This document shows positions 1-8,474 of a stretch of 64,000 nucleotides of DNA, piece by piece (the first letter of the stretch is position 1; each line of letters begins with the position of its first letter). The stretch comes from Streptomyces agglomeratus. GTDB taxonomy: Bacteria; Actinomycetota; Actinomycetes; Streptomycetales; Streptomycetaceae. The notes below the pieces were generated by a model. It worked only from the letters and a program-made list of their open reading frames with translations, was not told the origin of the DNA and did no database searches. Position numbers and translations under genes: made by a program. The stretch is taken from NCBI RefSeq assembly GCF_001746415.1, contig NZ_MEHJ01000001.1, positions 1,737,001 to 1,801,000 on the forward strand. The letters run 5' to 3'.

Positions 1-756
1 GACGATGTCGCGGGCCAGGTCGCCCCGGTACAGCTCGGCCGCACCGCCGCGGCCCAGCTTCTCGTACGTACGGGCCAGATCGGGGTTCTTGATCCGGGAG
101 CCCACCACCGGCAGTTTCCCACCCGGCAGGAACAACTCGGCCGTGTCGGGGAAGTCCCGGAACCGCGCCTCGTTCGCCGCGGTCTGCGCGCGGAAGGTGG
201 GGTCGACGGTGAAGCCGTCGCGCGCGAGCTTCTGCGCCGGACCGAGCAGCGTCCGCAGCGGCTTGGTGCCCCACTGGCCGAGCACCGCGTCCCAGGTGGC
301 CGGGGTGCCGGGCGTGCCGACGCTCAGCCCGCTGGTCATCGCCTGGTCGAAGGGAAGGGGCTTGCCGTCCTCAAGGAACAGGGACGTGCCGGCGCTGAGC
401 GGCGCGGTCTCGCGGCCGTCGACCGTGCGTACGGTCCGGGACCCGGCGTCGTAGTAGACGAAGTACCCACCACCGCCGATGCCCGCCGAGTACGGCTCGG
501 TGACGCCGAGGGCGGCAGCCGTCGCGACTGCCGCGTCCACCGCGTTGCCGCCCCGCCGCAGGACCTCGATCCCGGCGGCGGAGGCGTCGGGGTCGACGCT
601 GGCGACCGCTCCCCCGTAGCCGGCGGCGACCGGTGTCTTGACGGGTGGTGGTGGTGTCGCGGCGGCGGGAGCGTCCGGCGGGGCGGTGGCGCCCACCGAT
701 GCCACCACCGCCGCGACGGCCCAGAACGACAGCACTCGTACCGTGGAACGGCGCAT
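1..756 (-). CDS. ggt: gamma-glutamyltransferase, N-terminal part (runs off window)
   Basis: This is the N-terminal 252 codons of a secreted gamma-glutamyltransferase, an enzyme that transfers or hydrolyses the gamma-glutamyl group of glutathione and related amides outside the cell. The start ATG is at 756 and is followed by a signal peptide (MRRSTVRVL, then a hydrophobic alanine/valine stretch to about residue 30). Next come the family hallmarks GGNAVDAAVATAAALGVTEP and GIGGGGYFVYYD. The catalytic threonine and small subunit lie beyond the window edge. It is divergent from the gene at 861. Identification is firm; full length and maturation site cannot be judged. Confidence 0.95.
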   Translation of the reverse strand, partial: MRRSTVRVLSFWAVAAVVASVGATAPPDAPAAATPPPPVKTPVAAGYGGAVASVDPDASAAGIEVLRRGGNAVDAAVATAAALGVTEPYSAGIGGGGYFVYYDAGSRTVRTVDGRETAPLSAGTSLFLEDGKPLPFDQAMTSGLSVGTPGTPATWDAVLGQWGTKPLRTLLGPAQKLARDGFTVDPTFRAQTAANEARFRDFPDTAELFLPGGKLPVVGSRIKNPDLARTYEKLGRGGAAELYRGDLARDIV

Positions 757-860
757 GCGTACCTCCAGTCAACACGTGTCCGCGCAGCGTAACTTCACCG
801 CACCACGTGCGTCAGGACCCTCTCGAACGCCGGTGCGCCGTGCCGCTAGCATGCCGCTGC

Positions 861-1607
861 ATGACGGACGACGTACGCAACATCGTGCTCGGCGTGATCG
901 CGGCCGGGACAAGCGCCTCGTTGGGCTGGCTGGCCCGTACATACCTGTGGCGCCGCAGGCTGCGCCGCAAGCAGGCGTTCCTCGGGCTGCCCACCAACTC
1001 GGAGGCGCTGCTCGTGGTGAACCGCGACACCGGAGGTGATGGCGCGGTGCACCGGTACGACGTCTTCGCGCTCCTCGAACTGGCCGCCGTCGTCAAGGAC
1101 TGCGGAGCGCACGTGCGGATCCTCTCTCACGACGTCGGGCAGCAGGGCTTCGGCGAGCGCACGGAGTTCTGCGTCGGAGGCCCCGGCTCGAACCGCCGGA
1201 TGGTCGCCCATCTGCGCACCCTGCTCCCCGGTGTCCGAGTCAACACCGACCCCGAGCCGGGTCCCGACCGGGGTTCCTTCCAGATCGGCGGCGAGCGCTA
1301 CCGCATAGAACCCGGTGTGGCGGAGTACGTCCTGCTGGCGCGCCTCACCGCCGGCCAGGACGCCAGACCGGTGTTCCTCTTCTGCGGGCAGCGGGCCATC
1401 ACCAACCAGGCCGCGACCCGCTACCTCGCCCGCAACCACGAGAAGCTGGCCCGCAAGCACGGCGGCGGCTCCTTCTGCCTGCTGCTGAAGGTCATCAATT
1501 CGGAGGCGTACGGTCCCGACGTGGTCGAACTGGCCGCCGACGTGACCCGCGCTGCCCAAGCGCCGCTCCCGGCTGCCCCCCGCACCTCCCACCGGGCGGC
1601 CGGATAG
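861..1607 (+). CDS. membrane-anchored protein of unknown function
   Basis: This is a 248-residue protein I cannot assign to a named family. The ATG at 861 is preferred because translation upstream in the same frame is arginine-rich and antisense to ggt. Residues about 7-27 form one hydrophobic segment ending in WRRRLRRK, so the remainder is predicted to face the cytoplasm as a signal-anchored domain. That domain has a beta/alpha pattern with glycine motifs (ALLVVNRD, CVGGPGSNRR, FLFCGQRAITNQAA, SFCLLLKVINS) suggesting a ligand- or nucleotide-binding fold; this is inference. It is transcribed divergently from ggt, with 104 nt between them. Confidence 0.75.
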   Translation: MTDDVRNIVLGVIAAGTSASLGWLARTYLWRRRLRRKQAFLGLPTNSEALLVVNRDTGGDGAVHRYDVFALLELAAVVKDCGAHVRILSHDVGQQGFGERTEFCVGGPGSNRRMVAHLRTLLPGVRVNTDPEPGPDRGSFQIGGERYRIEPGVAEYVLLARLTAGQDARPVFLFCGQRAITNQAATRYLARNHEKLARKHGGGSFCLLLKVINSEAYGPDVVELAADVTRAAQAPLPAAPRTSHRAAG

Positions 1608-1798
1608 CCCTGTGCCGGTCGTCACACCGGCTCCGCCGACGCCGCCGCGAAGGCCGCGTACCAGGCCGTCAGGGCCATTGGTCCTTGCCTTCTGCGGCAT
1701 TTGTCACAGCTGATTTGGGCGAATTTACAGCCATTCGGGCAACCACTCCCTGTTGAATCGGCTCTTCGGGACGACATACATCGCACCGGAGGTCCCTC

Positions 1799-3034
1799 TT
1801 GAGCAGCACGAGCCGCACACGTCCCAGCAACCGCCGCCGCACTCTGCTGGCGGGCACCGCGACGCTCACTGTCGCGCTCACCGCCTGCTCGGCCGGGGGC
1901 GCCGAGCAGGCCGACGCGGCGGGTCCGTCCCGGCAGAGTCCCGCGATCTCGGTGAACCTGCACGGGAAGCACGCCGAGGCCGGCCAGCCGGTCCGGGTCG
2001 AGATCGCCTCCGGCAGGCTGAACGACGTCACGGTGAGCGACTCCAAGGGCGGACACCTCGACGGGAAGGTGTCCGGGGACGGAACGTCCTGGACCTCCGA
2101 CGGCGAGGCCGCACCCGGCACGGCGTACTCCGTACGGGCCGAGGACGAGTACGGCGCGGACGCGGAGGCCGCTTTCACCACCGCGACCCCCGACAAGGTC
2201 AACAAGCTCAGCCTGACGCCCGGCAACAAGTCCACGGTCGGGGTCGCGCAGCCCCTGTCCGTCGTCTTCGACCACCCGGTGAAGAACAAGGCCGCGGTCG
2301 AGGAGCGCCTGAAGGTGACCACGTCGAACGGCACCGTGGGGTCCTGGGGCTGGCTGCGCGACTACTCCGGCAAGGACCGCGTCGACTGGCGCCCCGAGCA
2401 CTACTGGAAGCCGGGCACGAAGGTCTCGCTGAAGGCCGACCTCGACGGCGTCGACTCGGGCACCGGCGGCGGCTGGTTCGTACGCGACTACGCCACGCAC
2501 TTCACCATCGGCGAGCGGCAGATCGTCAAGGTCGACCTCGACAGCCACCGGCTCCGGCTGACGCGCGACGGGTGGCCGGTCAAGGAAGTGCCGATGTCGG
2601 CGGGCACCCCCGGCGGGAACAAGGCGTCCTGGCGGGGCACGACCGTCCTGATGTCCAAGGAGGGCACGATCAACATGCGCTCCGAGACCGTGGGCCTCGG
2701 TGACGCGTACGACAAGATGGTCGACTCCTCGATGCGGCTGACCTGGTCCGGGATGTACGCGCACGCCGCGCCCTGGAACAAGGCGTACTTCGGCAAGGCC
2801 AACAAGAGCTCGGGCTGCGTCGGCATGAGCGACAAGGACGCCGCGTGGATCTACCGCCACGTCCGGGTCGGCGACCCGTTCGAGATCACCGGTGAGGACG
2901 CCAAGGGCACGGTCGCGCCCAACAACGGGTACGGCGAGTGGAACCTCTCCTGGGCGGACTGGCGGACGAAGAGCGCGACGTCGAGCGCGACACCGGGCGC
3001 GACGAAGGGAACGGCGCAGGGCACGACGCGCTGA
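1799..3034 (+). CDS. L,D-transpeptidase lipoprotein with Ig-like domains
   Basis: A 411-residue L,D-transpeptidase (YkuD family) that would form 3-3 peptidoglycan crosslinks outside the membrane. The TTG start at 1799 is chosen because GGAGGT lies a few bases upstream. A lipoprotein signal ends in the lipobox LTAC. Ig-like domains occupy roughly residues 45-245, and the catalytic domain follows with YAHAAPW and SSGCVGMS, the same order as in mycobacterial LdtMt2. The second histidine of the usual SHGC is serine here, while the upstream His and the nucleophilic Cys are kept. The C-terminus is Ser/Thr/Ala-rich. It is a single-gene unit. Confidence 0.93.
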   Translation: MSSTSRTRPSNRRRTLLAGTATLTVALTACSAGGAEQADAAGPSRQSPAISVNLHGKHAEAGQPVRVEIASGRLNDVTVSDSKGGHLDGKVSGDGTSWTSDGEAAPGTAYSVRAEDEYGADAEAAFTTATPDKVNKLSLTPGNKSTVGVAQPLSVVFDHPVKNKAAVEERLKVTTSNGTVGSWGWLRDYSGKDRVDWRPEHYWKPGTKVSLKADLDGVDSGTGGGWFVRDYATHFTIGERQIVKVDLDSHRLRLTRDGWPVKEVPMSAGTPGGNKASWRGTTVLMSKEGTINMRSETVGLGDAYDKMVDSSMRLTWSGMYAHAAPWNKAYFGKANKSSGCVGMSDKDAAWIYRHVRVGDPFEITGEDAKGTVAPNNGYGEWNLSWADWRTKSATSSATPGATKGTAQGTTR

Positions 3035-3051
3035 CACGACGTCCAACAATT

Positions 3052-3107
3052 GTTACCCCGACGTAACTTACCGGGGAGTTACCAACGGTAAGTGACGCAG
3101 GTTACCG
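3052..3107. promoter_or_regulatory. cluster of GTTACC/GGTAAG repeats upstream of secreted hydrolase
   Basis: GTTACC occurs in direct orientation at 3052, 3078 and 3101, and inverted copies (GTAAC at 3063, GGTAAG at 3087) are interleaved. CTTACCG at 3067-3073 and CGGTAAG at 3086-3092 form a perfect 7-bp inverted repeat. The array ends about 40 nt before the GTG at 3146, so it probably carries the operator of that gene. TTACC/GGTAA operators are common for TetR-type regulators, but the binding protein cannot be named from sequence. Confidence 0.5.
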
Positions 3108-3145
3108 TCGGGTCACTTTGCACTGACACGAGTGAGGAGTGACCC

Positions 3146-4753
3146 GTGAGACACCCCCACATGTCCCTGCGCGGCACTACGGCCGGCGCCGCCACCGCCG
3201 CCGTACTGCTCGCCGGGACCGCCACAGGCGTGGCTCCCACAGCTCAGGCCGCCGCCCCGGCGCAGCCCGCTGCCACCGCGACCGCCGCTCTCCCCGGCGT
3301 GCGGTTCGCCGACATCCCCGGCGACGGCGGAACCGTACTCAAAGCCAACGTGTTCACCCCGGCCGGCGCCGACGGCAGCCGCACGTACCCGGTGATCGTG
3401 CTGCCGACCAGCTGGGCCATGCCGCAGATCGAGTACGTCGCCCAGGCCAAGAAGCTCGCCGACTCCGGTTACGTCGTGGTCTGCTACAACTCCCGGGGCT
3501 TCTGGGAGTCCGGTGGCAACATCGAGGTCGCGGGCCCGCCGGACATCGCCGACGCCTCGAAGGTGATCGACTGGGCCCTCGCCAACACCCCGGCCGACCC
3601 GGAGAGGATCGGCATGGCCGGCGTCTCGTACGGCGCCGGAATCAGCCTCCTCGCCGCCGGACACGACAAGCGGATCAAGGCGGTGGTCGCGCTGAGCGGC
3701 TGGGCCGACCTCATCGAGTCCATCTACAGCGGCCGTACGCAGCACCGCCAGGCGGCGGGACTGCTCAGCGGCGCCGGCTACCTCACCGGCCGCCCGAGCC
3801 CGGAACTCCAGCAGACGATGAAGGACTTCCTCGGCTCCAACCTGGACAAGGAGCAGGACATGATCGAGTGGGGGCGCAAGCGCTCCCCCGTCACCTATCT
3901 CGACCAGATCAACCGGAACGGCTCGGCGATCATGCTGGGCAACGCCTGGGGCGACACCATCTTCCCGCCCAACCAGTACGCGTCCTTCTACGAGAAGCTC
4001 ACCGGCCCCAAGCGCCTGGAGCTGCGCCCGGGCGACCACGCCACCGCCGAGGCGACCGGCCTGCTCGGGCTGCCGAACGACGTGTGGACCAACGCCCAGC
4101 GCTGGTTCGACCACCACCTGAACGGCGCCGCGAACGGCATCGACGGCGAGCAGCCGGTGCAGCTCAAGTCCCGCTCGGCCGGCACGTACGAGGGCTACCC
4201 GGACTGGAAGTCGGTCGGCGCGGACCGGCGCAAGATCGCCATGGGCGGCAGCAAGACCATCCGGACGAACGTCGACTCGGGCGCGAACGGCGGGGTCGTC
4301 CTGCTGTCCAACGCTCTCGACCAGTTCCTGAAGCTGCCTCCGGTGGCCTCCATACCGCTGCTTCCCCGCACCTACGCCTCGGTCTGGCAGTCCGAGCGGT
4401 ACGCCGAGACGCAGCGCGTGCGCGGCACCGCGAAGCTCCACACGACGCTGTCCAGCACCGAGGAGAGCGGCACCCTCGTCGCATACCTCTACGACGTGGG
4501 GCCGCTCGGCCTCGGCAAGCTGGTCAGCAATGCGCCGTACACCTTCCACGGCCGGACACCCAGCAAGCCGTTCCCCGTCGACCTGGAGCTGTTCTCCACC
4601 GCCTACGACGTCCCGGCGGGCCACCGGCTGGCCCTGGTGGTCGACACCGTCGACCCGCTCTACATCGAACACAACCCGTCCGGCGCGCAGCTGACCTTCT
4701 CGTCGCCCGAGTCCGACCCGTCCTACGTGTCGGTCCCACTGCGCGACAAGTGA
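3146..4753 (+). CDS. secreted CocE/NonD-type alpha/beta hydrolase (peptidase S15 family)
   Basis: A 535-residue secreted hydrolase related to X-Pro dipeptidyl-peptidases and CocE esterases. The GTG at 3146 follows GAGGAG at a normal distance. A Sec signal peptide ends near TAQAAA. The alpha/beta-hydrolase core carries the nucleophile elbow GVSYGAG with Ser161, the acidic GDTIFPP segment and the GDHAT histidine. A C-terminal jelly-roll-like region typical of this family follows from about residue 360. The substrate is unknown: peptides or acyl esters are possible. It stands alone with a repeat-rich operator region upstream. Confidence 0.88.
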   Translation: MRHPHMSLRGTTAGAATAAVLLAGTATGVAPTAQAAAPAQPAATATAALPGVRFADIPGDGGTVLKANVFTPAGADGSRTYPVIVLPTSWAMPQIEYVAQAKKLADSGYVVVCYNSRGFWESGGNIEVAGPPDIADASKVIDWALANTPADPERIGMAGVSYGAGISLLAAGHDKRIKAVVALSGWADLIESIYSGRTQHRQAAGLLSGAGYLTGRPSPELQQTMKDFLGSNLDKEQDMIEWGRKRSPVTYLDQINRNGSAIMLGNAWGDTIFPPNQYASFYEKLTGPKRLELRPGDHATAEATGLLGLPNDVWTNAQRWFDHHLNGAANGIDGEQPVQLKSRSAGTYEGYPDWKSVGADRRKIAMGGSKTIRTNVDSGANGGVVLLSNALDQFLKLPPVASIPLLPRTYASVWQSERYAETQRVRGTAKLHTTLSSTEESGTLVAYLYDVGPLGLGKLVSNAPYTFHGRTPSKPFPVDLELFSTAYDVPAGHRLALVVDTVDPLYIEHNPSGAQLTFSSPESDPSYVSVPLRDK

Positions 4754-4759
4754 TCTCCG

Positions 4760-4812
4760 GCTGCTGCCGGGCAGGCACGTGCCCTTTGAACCACCGCACG
4801 TCCGGCAGCAGC
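4760..4812 (+). terminator. long-stem hairpin after the S15-type hydrolase
   Basis: GCTGCTGCCGG at 4760-4770 pairs perfectly with CCGGCAGCAGC at 4802-4812. The 31-nt loop itself contains the palindrome GGCACGTGCC (4774-4783). It begins 7 nt after the hydrolase stop codon and lacks a U-tract, as is usual for Streptomyces terminators. The next gene is convergent, so it may act in both directions. Confidence 0.6.
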
Positions 4813-4980
4813 ATGCACACCCCGGCGCGGTGCGGCGCGATCACCGTCACCGTGGAGATGAAAGGCAAATCGTAGTCGAGAATTGGGTGTCGAGGTCAGC
4901 GCAAACTATCCATCCCGATAAGGGACTTCGCACACGACACGCGCAAACAGGGCATAAGGCGCACTAAAGAGTCCGGAGGG

Positions 4981-5436
4981 TCAGAGCTCCGCGATCTCGG
5001 CGTACACCTGGGAGAGCTCGGGCGCCCCGTTGACCGCCCAGTCGAGTCCGAACTCGACGACGTTGATCTCGCGGCCGGAGGCCAGCCGGACCACCGGCTG
5101 GCCGCTGGGCCACAGCCCCCAGACCGCCCCCGGGACCGTACGCACGATCACGGAGCCGAGGTAGAGGCCCGCGTCGTTGCCCAGCCAGGGCAGCTCCTCG
5201 GGGTCGTCGCGCCAGCGCGGCGTCAGCTGGTCGAGCGCCTCCAACGAGGCCGGGGAGTCGTCGAGTTCAAGACCGGCATCCCCCGCCCGGACGCGCAACA
5301 GCTCGCAGTCCGCGAGCAGTTTGGCCAGACCTTCCGTGTCGCTGTCTCCGCCGGCGTCGCCGAGTGCGATCACGGCCGTACCGCGCGCCGCGTCACGGCG
5401 CTTGAGCCAGTTGTCCAGGAAAGGGATGTTCTTCAT
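4981..5436 (-). CDS. DUF6278 family protein
   Basis: A 151-residue cytoplasmic protein of a family found in streptomycetes and, from memory, catalogued as DUF6278. Conserved-looking stretches include SLEALDQL, WLGNDAGLYLGSVIVRTVPGA and LASGREINVVEFGLDW. There is no signal peptide, membrane segment or recognisable catalytic motif. It lies downstream of the exonuclease III gene on the same strand with a 71-nt gap, so co-transcription is possible. Function is unknown. Confidence 0.75.
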   Translation of the reverse strand: MKNIPFLDNWLKRRDAARGTAVIALGDAGGDSDTEGLAKLLADCELLRVRAGDAGLELDDSPASLEALDQLTPRWRDDPEELPWLGNDAGLYLGSVIVRTVPGAVWGLWPSGQPVVRLASGREINVVEFGLDWAVNGAPELSQVYAEIAEL

Positions 5437-5507
5437 ATCGCTCAGCCTCGCATTCGTTCCGCCATGTTCACCACAGGCGCGCGGAGACCGGTTCCGCCCC
5501 CCGGCCC

Positions 5508-6287
5508 TCAGACGTCGAGGTCTACGACGACCGGTGCGTGGTCGGACGCGCCCTTGCCCTTGCGCTCCTCACGGTCCACGTAGCTGTCCTTGACGGCGGC
5601 AGCGAAGGGGCCGTTCCCGTAGACGAGATCGATGCGCATGCCCTTGTTCTTCGGGAAGCCGAGCAGGCGGTAGTCCCAGTAGGTATACGGACGGTCGTAC
5701 TTGAGCGGGCGCGGCACCACGTCGGAGAGCCCCGCGTCGCGCAGCGCGGCCAGCGCCGCCCGCTCGGCCGGCGTGACATGGGTGGCGCCCTCGAACAGTG
5801 AGGGGTCCCACACGTCCTCGTCGGTCGGCGCGATGTTGAAGTCGCCGAGGACGGCGAAGGGCCGTTCACCGGCCGCGTCCTGGGCCACGGCCGTGTTGAG
5901 CGCCTCCAGCCAGCGCAGCTTGTACGCGTAGTGGTCGTGGCCGACCTCGCGGCCGTTCGGCACGTACACCGACCAGACGCGGACGGGGCCGCAGGTCGCG
6001 GAGATCGCCCGCGGCTCCTGCACGCCCTCGTAGTCGGGGCCGCCGGGCAGGCCGACGACGACGTCCTCCAGGCCGGCCCTGGAGATCACGGCAACGCCGT
6101 TCCACCGGCCCGTGGCGTTGACCGCGCACTCGTAGCCGAGCTCACGCAGCTCGGCGGCGGGGAAGGCGTCGGAGGTCGTCTTGGCCTCCTGGAGGCACAG
6201 CACATCGGTGCCGCTGCTCTCCAGCCAGGCCAGCAGCCGGGGCAGCCGGGCGGTGATCGAGTTGACGTTCCAGGTGGCGATACGCAT
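5508..6287 (-). CDS. xth: exodeoxyribonuclease III
   Basis: A 259-residue exonuclease III / AP endonuclease that incises abasic sites and trims 3' blocking groups in base-excision repair. It begins MRIATWNVNSI. It carries the metal and catalytic motifs CLQEAKT (Glu), YVPNGREVG, LGDFNIAP (Asp, Asn) and a C-terminal SDHAPVVVDL (catalytic Asp-His). The length is normal for the family. A start-proximal neighbour, the MBL hydrolase at 6318-6950, lies just upstream on the same strand. Confidence 0.96.
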   Translation of the reverse strand: MRIATWNVNSITARLPRLLAWLESSGTDVLCLQEAKTTSDAFPAAELRELGYECAVNATGRWNGVAVISRAGLEDVVVGLPGGPDYEGVQEPRAISATCGPVRVWSVYVPNGREVGHDHYAYKLRWLEALNTAVAQDAAGERPFAVLGDFNIAPTDEDVWDPSLFEGATHVTPAERAALAALRDAGLSDVVPRPLKYDRPYTYWDYRLLGFPKNKGMRIDLVYGNGPFAAAVKDSYVDREERKGKGASDHAPVVVDLDV

Positions 6288-6317
6288 GTCCCACAGCCTA
6301 TCGGCGGGGTCGGACAG

Positions 6318-6950
6318 TCACAGTTCGGCCGAGTCGCCCGGCGTGAGACGGCTGTGGTCGGTGCCGCCCAGCGCGCCGATCTGGCGGTCGTAGATCGGCC
6401 GGGCGAGGTCGGTGAGCAGCGCGTCGTGGATGTCGATGGCGCGGCGCGGCTTCACCTCGCGCACGTAGTCGATCACCTCGGAGATCTTCGACCACGGGGC
6501 CATCACCGGGAGCAGCAGCGTCTCGACGGGCTGCCCGGGGACGGTGAGGGCGTCGCCGGGATGGAACACCGAACCATCCACCAGGTAGCCGACGTTGGTG
6601 ATCCGCGGGATGTCCGGGTGGATGACGGCGTGCAGTTCGCCGTGGACCTGCACGTCGAAGCCGGCCGCGGAGAAGGTGTCGCCGTGCCCGACGGTGTGCA
6701 CGCGGCCGGGGAAGGCCGCCGAGAGCTGGTCGGCGACACTGCGCAGGGTCCAGATCTCGGCGCCCGGGTTCGCCTCCAGGGCGGTCCGCAGCCGCTCCCC
6801 GTCGAAGTGGTCGGGGTGCTCGTGGGTGACCAGGACGGCGTCGGCGCCGGCCGCCGCGTCCTGTTCGCTGAAGTTGCCCGGATCGATGACGAGCGTCCGC
6901 CCGTCCTTCTCCAGGCGGATGCAGGCGTGGGACTTCTTCGTCAGCTTCAC
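6318..6950 (-). CDS. MBL-fold metal-dependent hydrolase
   Basis: A 210-residue metallo-beta-lactamase-fold hydrolase, UlaG/YtnP-like in size. The GTG at 6950 is favoured by GAGGAGGA seven bases upstream. The zinc motif is THEHPDHFD near residue 42, with a further histidine in VGHGDTF, an aspartate in FHPGDAL and a C-terminal DIHDALL. The substrate cannot be deduced. It sits between xth and pcaL on the same strand with short gaps. Confidence 0.88.
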   Translation of the reverse strand: MKLTKKSHACIRLEKDGRTLVIDPGNFSEQDAAAGADAVLVTHEHPDHFDGERLRTALEANPGAEIWTLRSVADQLSAAFPGRVHTVGHGDTFSAAGFDVQVHGELHAVIHPDIPRITNVGYLVDGSVFHPGDALTVPGQPVETLLLPVMAPWSKISEVIDYVREVKPRRAIDIHDALLTDLARPIYDRQIGALGGTDHSRLTPGDSAEL

Positions 6951-6977
6951 GGGGTCATCCTCCTCCTGGCCGTGGCA

Positions 6978-8276
6978 CTACGCCTGCGGTGTCGTCTCCT
7001 CCTCGATGACCGCCCGGGCCACCTTGAAGGCGGAGTTCGCCGCGGGGACGCCGCAGTACACAGCCGTCTGGATCAGTACTTCCTTGATCTCGGCGGGCGT
7101 GAGGCCGTTGCGCAGGGCCGCCCGGGTGTGGAACGCGAGCTCGTCCAGATGGCCGCCCGCGACCAGCGCGGTCAGGGTGACGCAGCTGCGGGTACGCCGG
7201 TCGAGTCCGTCCCGCGTCCACACCTCGCCCCACGCGTAGCGGGTGATCAGCTCCTGGAAGTCGCCGGTGAAGGCGTCGGCGTCACCGAGGGCGCGGTCCA
7301 CATGGGCGTCGCCCAGGACCTCACGGCGTACCTTGAGCCCGGCCTCGTACGGGTCCGGGCGGCCGCCCTCCACCGGTACGGCGACCGGCTGTGCGGCGAC
7401 GCCGATCTCGCCGACCGGGTGGACGGGCGCGGAGATCGCCGGCATCACGGGCGGCGGCTGGATCGCCTGCATGCCCGTGGTCGAGGCGGGCGTGGTCTGC
7501 CAGGCGGTGGAGAAGTGGCGTACGAGCAGATCCGTGACGGCGGCGGGCTGCTCGACCGGGGCCAGGTGGGAGGCGCCGGGCACGAGGGCCAGGCGGGCGT
7601 CCGGGATGCCGGCGACCAGCGTGCGGGCCTCGGCGGGGCCGGTGACCTGGTCCTCGGAGCCGACGAGGACGAGGGTCGGGACGCCGATGCGGCGCAGGTC
7701 GACCCGGATGTCGAAGGCGGCCAGCGCCTCGCAGGCGGCGATGTAGCAGCCGGGGTCGGTGGTGCGGACCATCTGGACGGCCCACTCCACGATCGCGGGC
7801 TGCGCGGCGGCGAAGCCGTGCGTGAACCAGCGGGCGGGCGCGGAGGCCGCCATCGGCTCCAGACCGTTGGTACGGACGATCACGCCGCGCTGGCGGAACT
7901 CGTCGGCGGTGCCGAATCTGGGCGACGCGGCGACCAGCGCCAGCGAGGCGACCCGCTCCGGGTGGCGCAGCGCCAGCTCGGAGCCGATCGCGCCGCCGAT
8001 GGAGCAGCCCGCGTAACCGAAGCGCTGTACGCCGAGGCTGTCCAGGGTGGCGAGCAGGCGCTCCGCGAGTTCGTTGACGGAGCTGGCGGGGTGCGCGGGA
8101 GCGCCGCCGTGGCCCGGCAGGTCGAAGCGGAAGACGCGCCACTGGCGGGTCAGGTCCGGTATCTGCCGGTCCCACATGTGCCAGGTGGTGCCGAGGGAGG
8201 GTCCGAGGATCAGGACCGGGGCCTCTTCCGGCCCGTCAAAGCGGTATTGCAGGGTCTTAGCCGTCGTCTCACTCAC
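6978..8276 (-). CDS. pcaL: bifunctional 3-oxoadipate enol-lactonase / 4-carboxymuconolactone decarboxylase
   Basis: A 432-residue fusion of PcaD and PcaC, which convert 4-carboxymuconolactone to the enol-lactone and then to 3-oxoadipate in the protocatechuate branch of the beta-ketoadipate pathway. Residues about 1-260 are an alpha/beta hydrolase with nucleophile Ser92 in GCSIGG. A Pro/Ala-rich linker leads to a carboxymuconolactone decarboxylase domain (VLGDAHVDRAL, TLTALVAGGHLDELAFH, AVYCGVPAANSAF). The GTG at 8276, with GGGAG upstream, is preferred over the ATG 33 nt earlier. No other pca genes are present here, so pathway context is missing. Confidence 0.93.
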   Translation of the reverse strand: MSETTAKTLQYRFDGPEEAPVLILGPSLGTTWHMWDRQIPDLTRQWRVFRFDLPGHGGAPAHPASSVNELAERLLATLDSLGVQRFGYAGCSIGGAIGSELALRHPERVASLALVAASPRFGTADEFRQRGVIVRTNGLEPMAASAPARWFTHGFAAAQPAIVEWAVQMVRTTDPGCYIAACEALAAFDIRVDLRRIGVPTLVLVGSEDQVTGPAEARTLVAGIPDARLALVPGASHLAPVEQPAAVTDLLVRHFSTAWQTTPASTTGMQAIQPPPVMPAISAPVHPVGEIGVAAQPVAVPVEGGRPDPYEAGLKVRREVLGDAHVDRALGDADAFTGDFQELITRYAWGEVWTRDGLDRRTRSCVTLTALVAGGHLDELAFHTRAALRNGLTPAEIKEVLIQTAVYCGVPAANSAFKVARAVIEEETTPQA

Positions 8277-8474
8277 CCGCTCACGCTCCCATATCTCACA
8301 TTTTCCCACGGCAGGGGGTCGGGAGACTCACCAGACCTCCGCATATGCCCGCCGCCGGACGAACTCGCGCGGGCATCGTACAAGCGGGTCCGCCGCGGCG
8401 CGTTCCCCGGCCCGGCGCTCCTCCTCGCGGACGTGGCACCGGGCCTTCTGGCCGGCGGGCGGGCCTGCCTGGGG

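Noticed and set aside
1753..1760. GTTGAA near the L,D-transpeptidase start as a possible class A site
   Set aside because: No TCAAC half-site at the right spacing; the apparent CAAC/GTTG pair has the wrong centre length.
1622..3049. 475-codon open frame on the minus strand
   Set aside because: Antisense to the L,D-transpeptidase, which has a signal peptide, lipobox and catalytic cysteine motif; the frame itself shows no family features.
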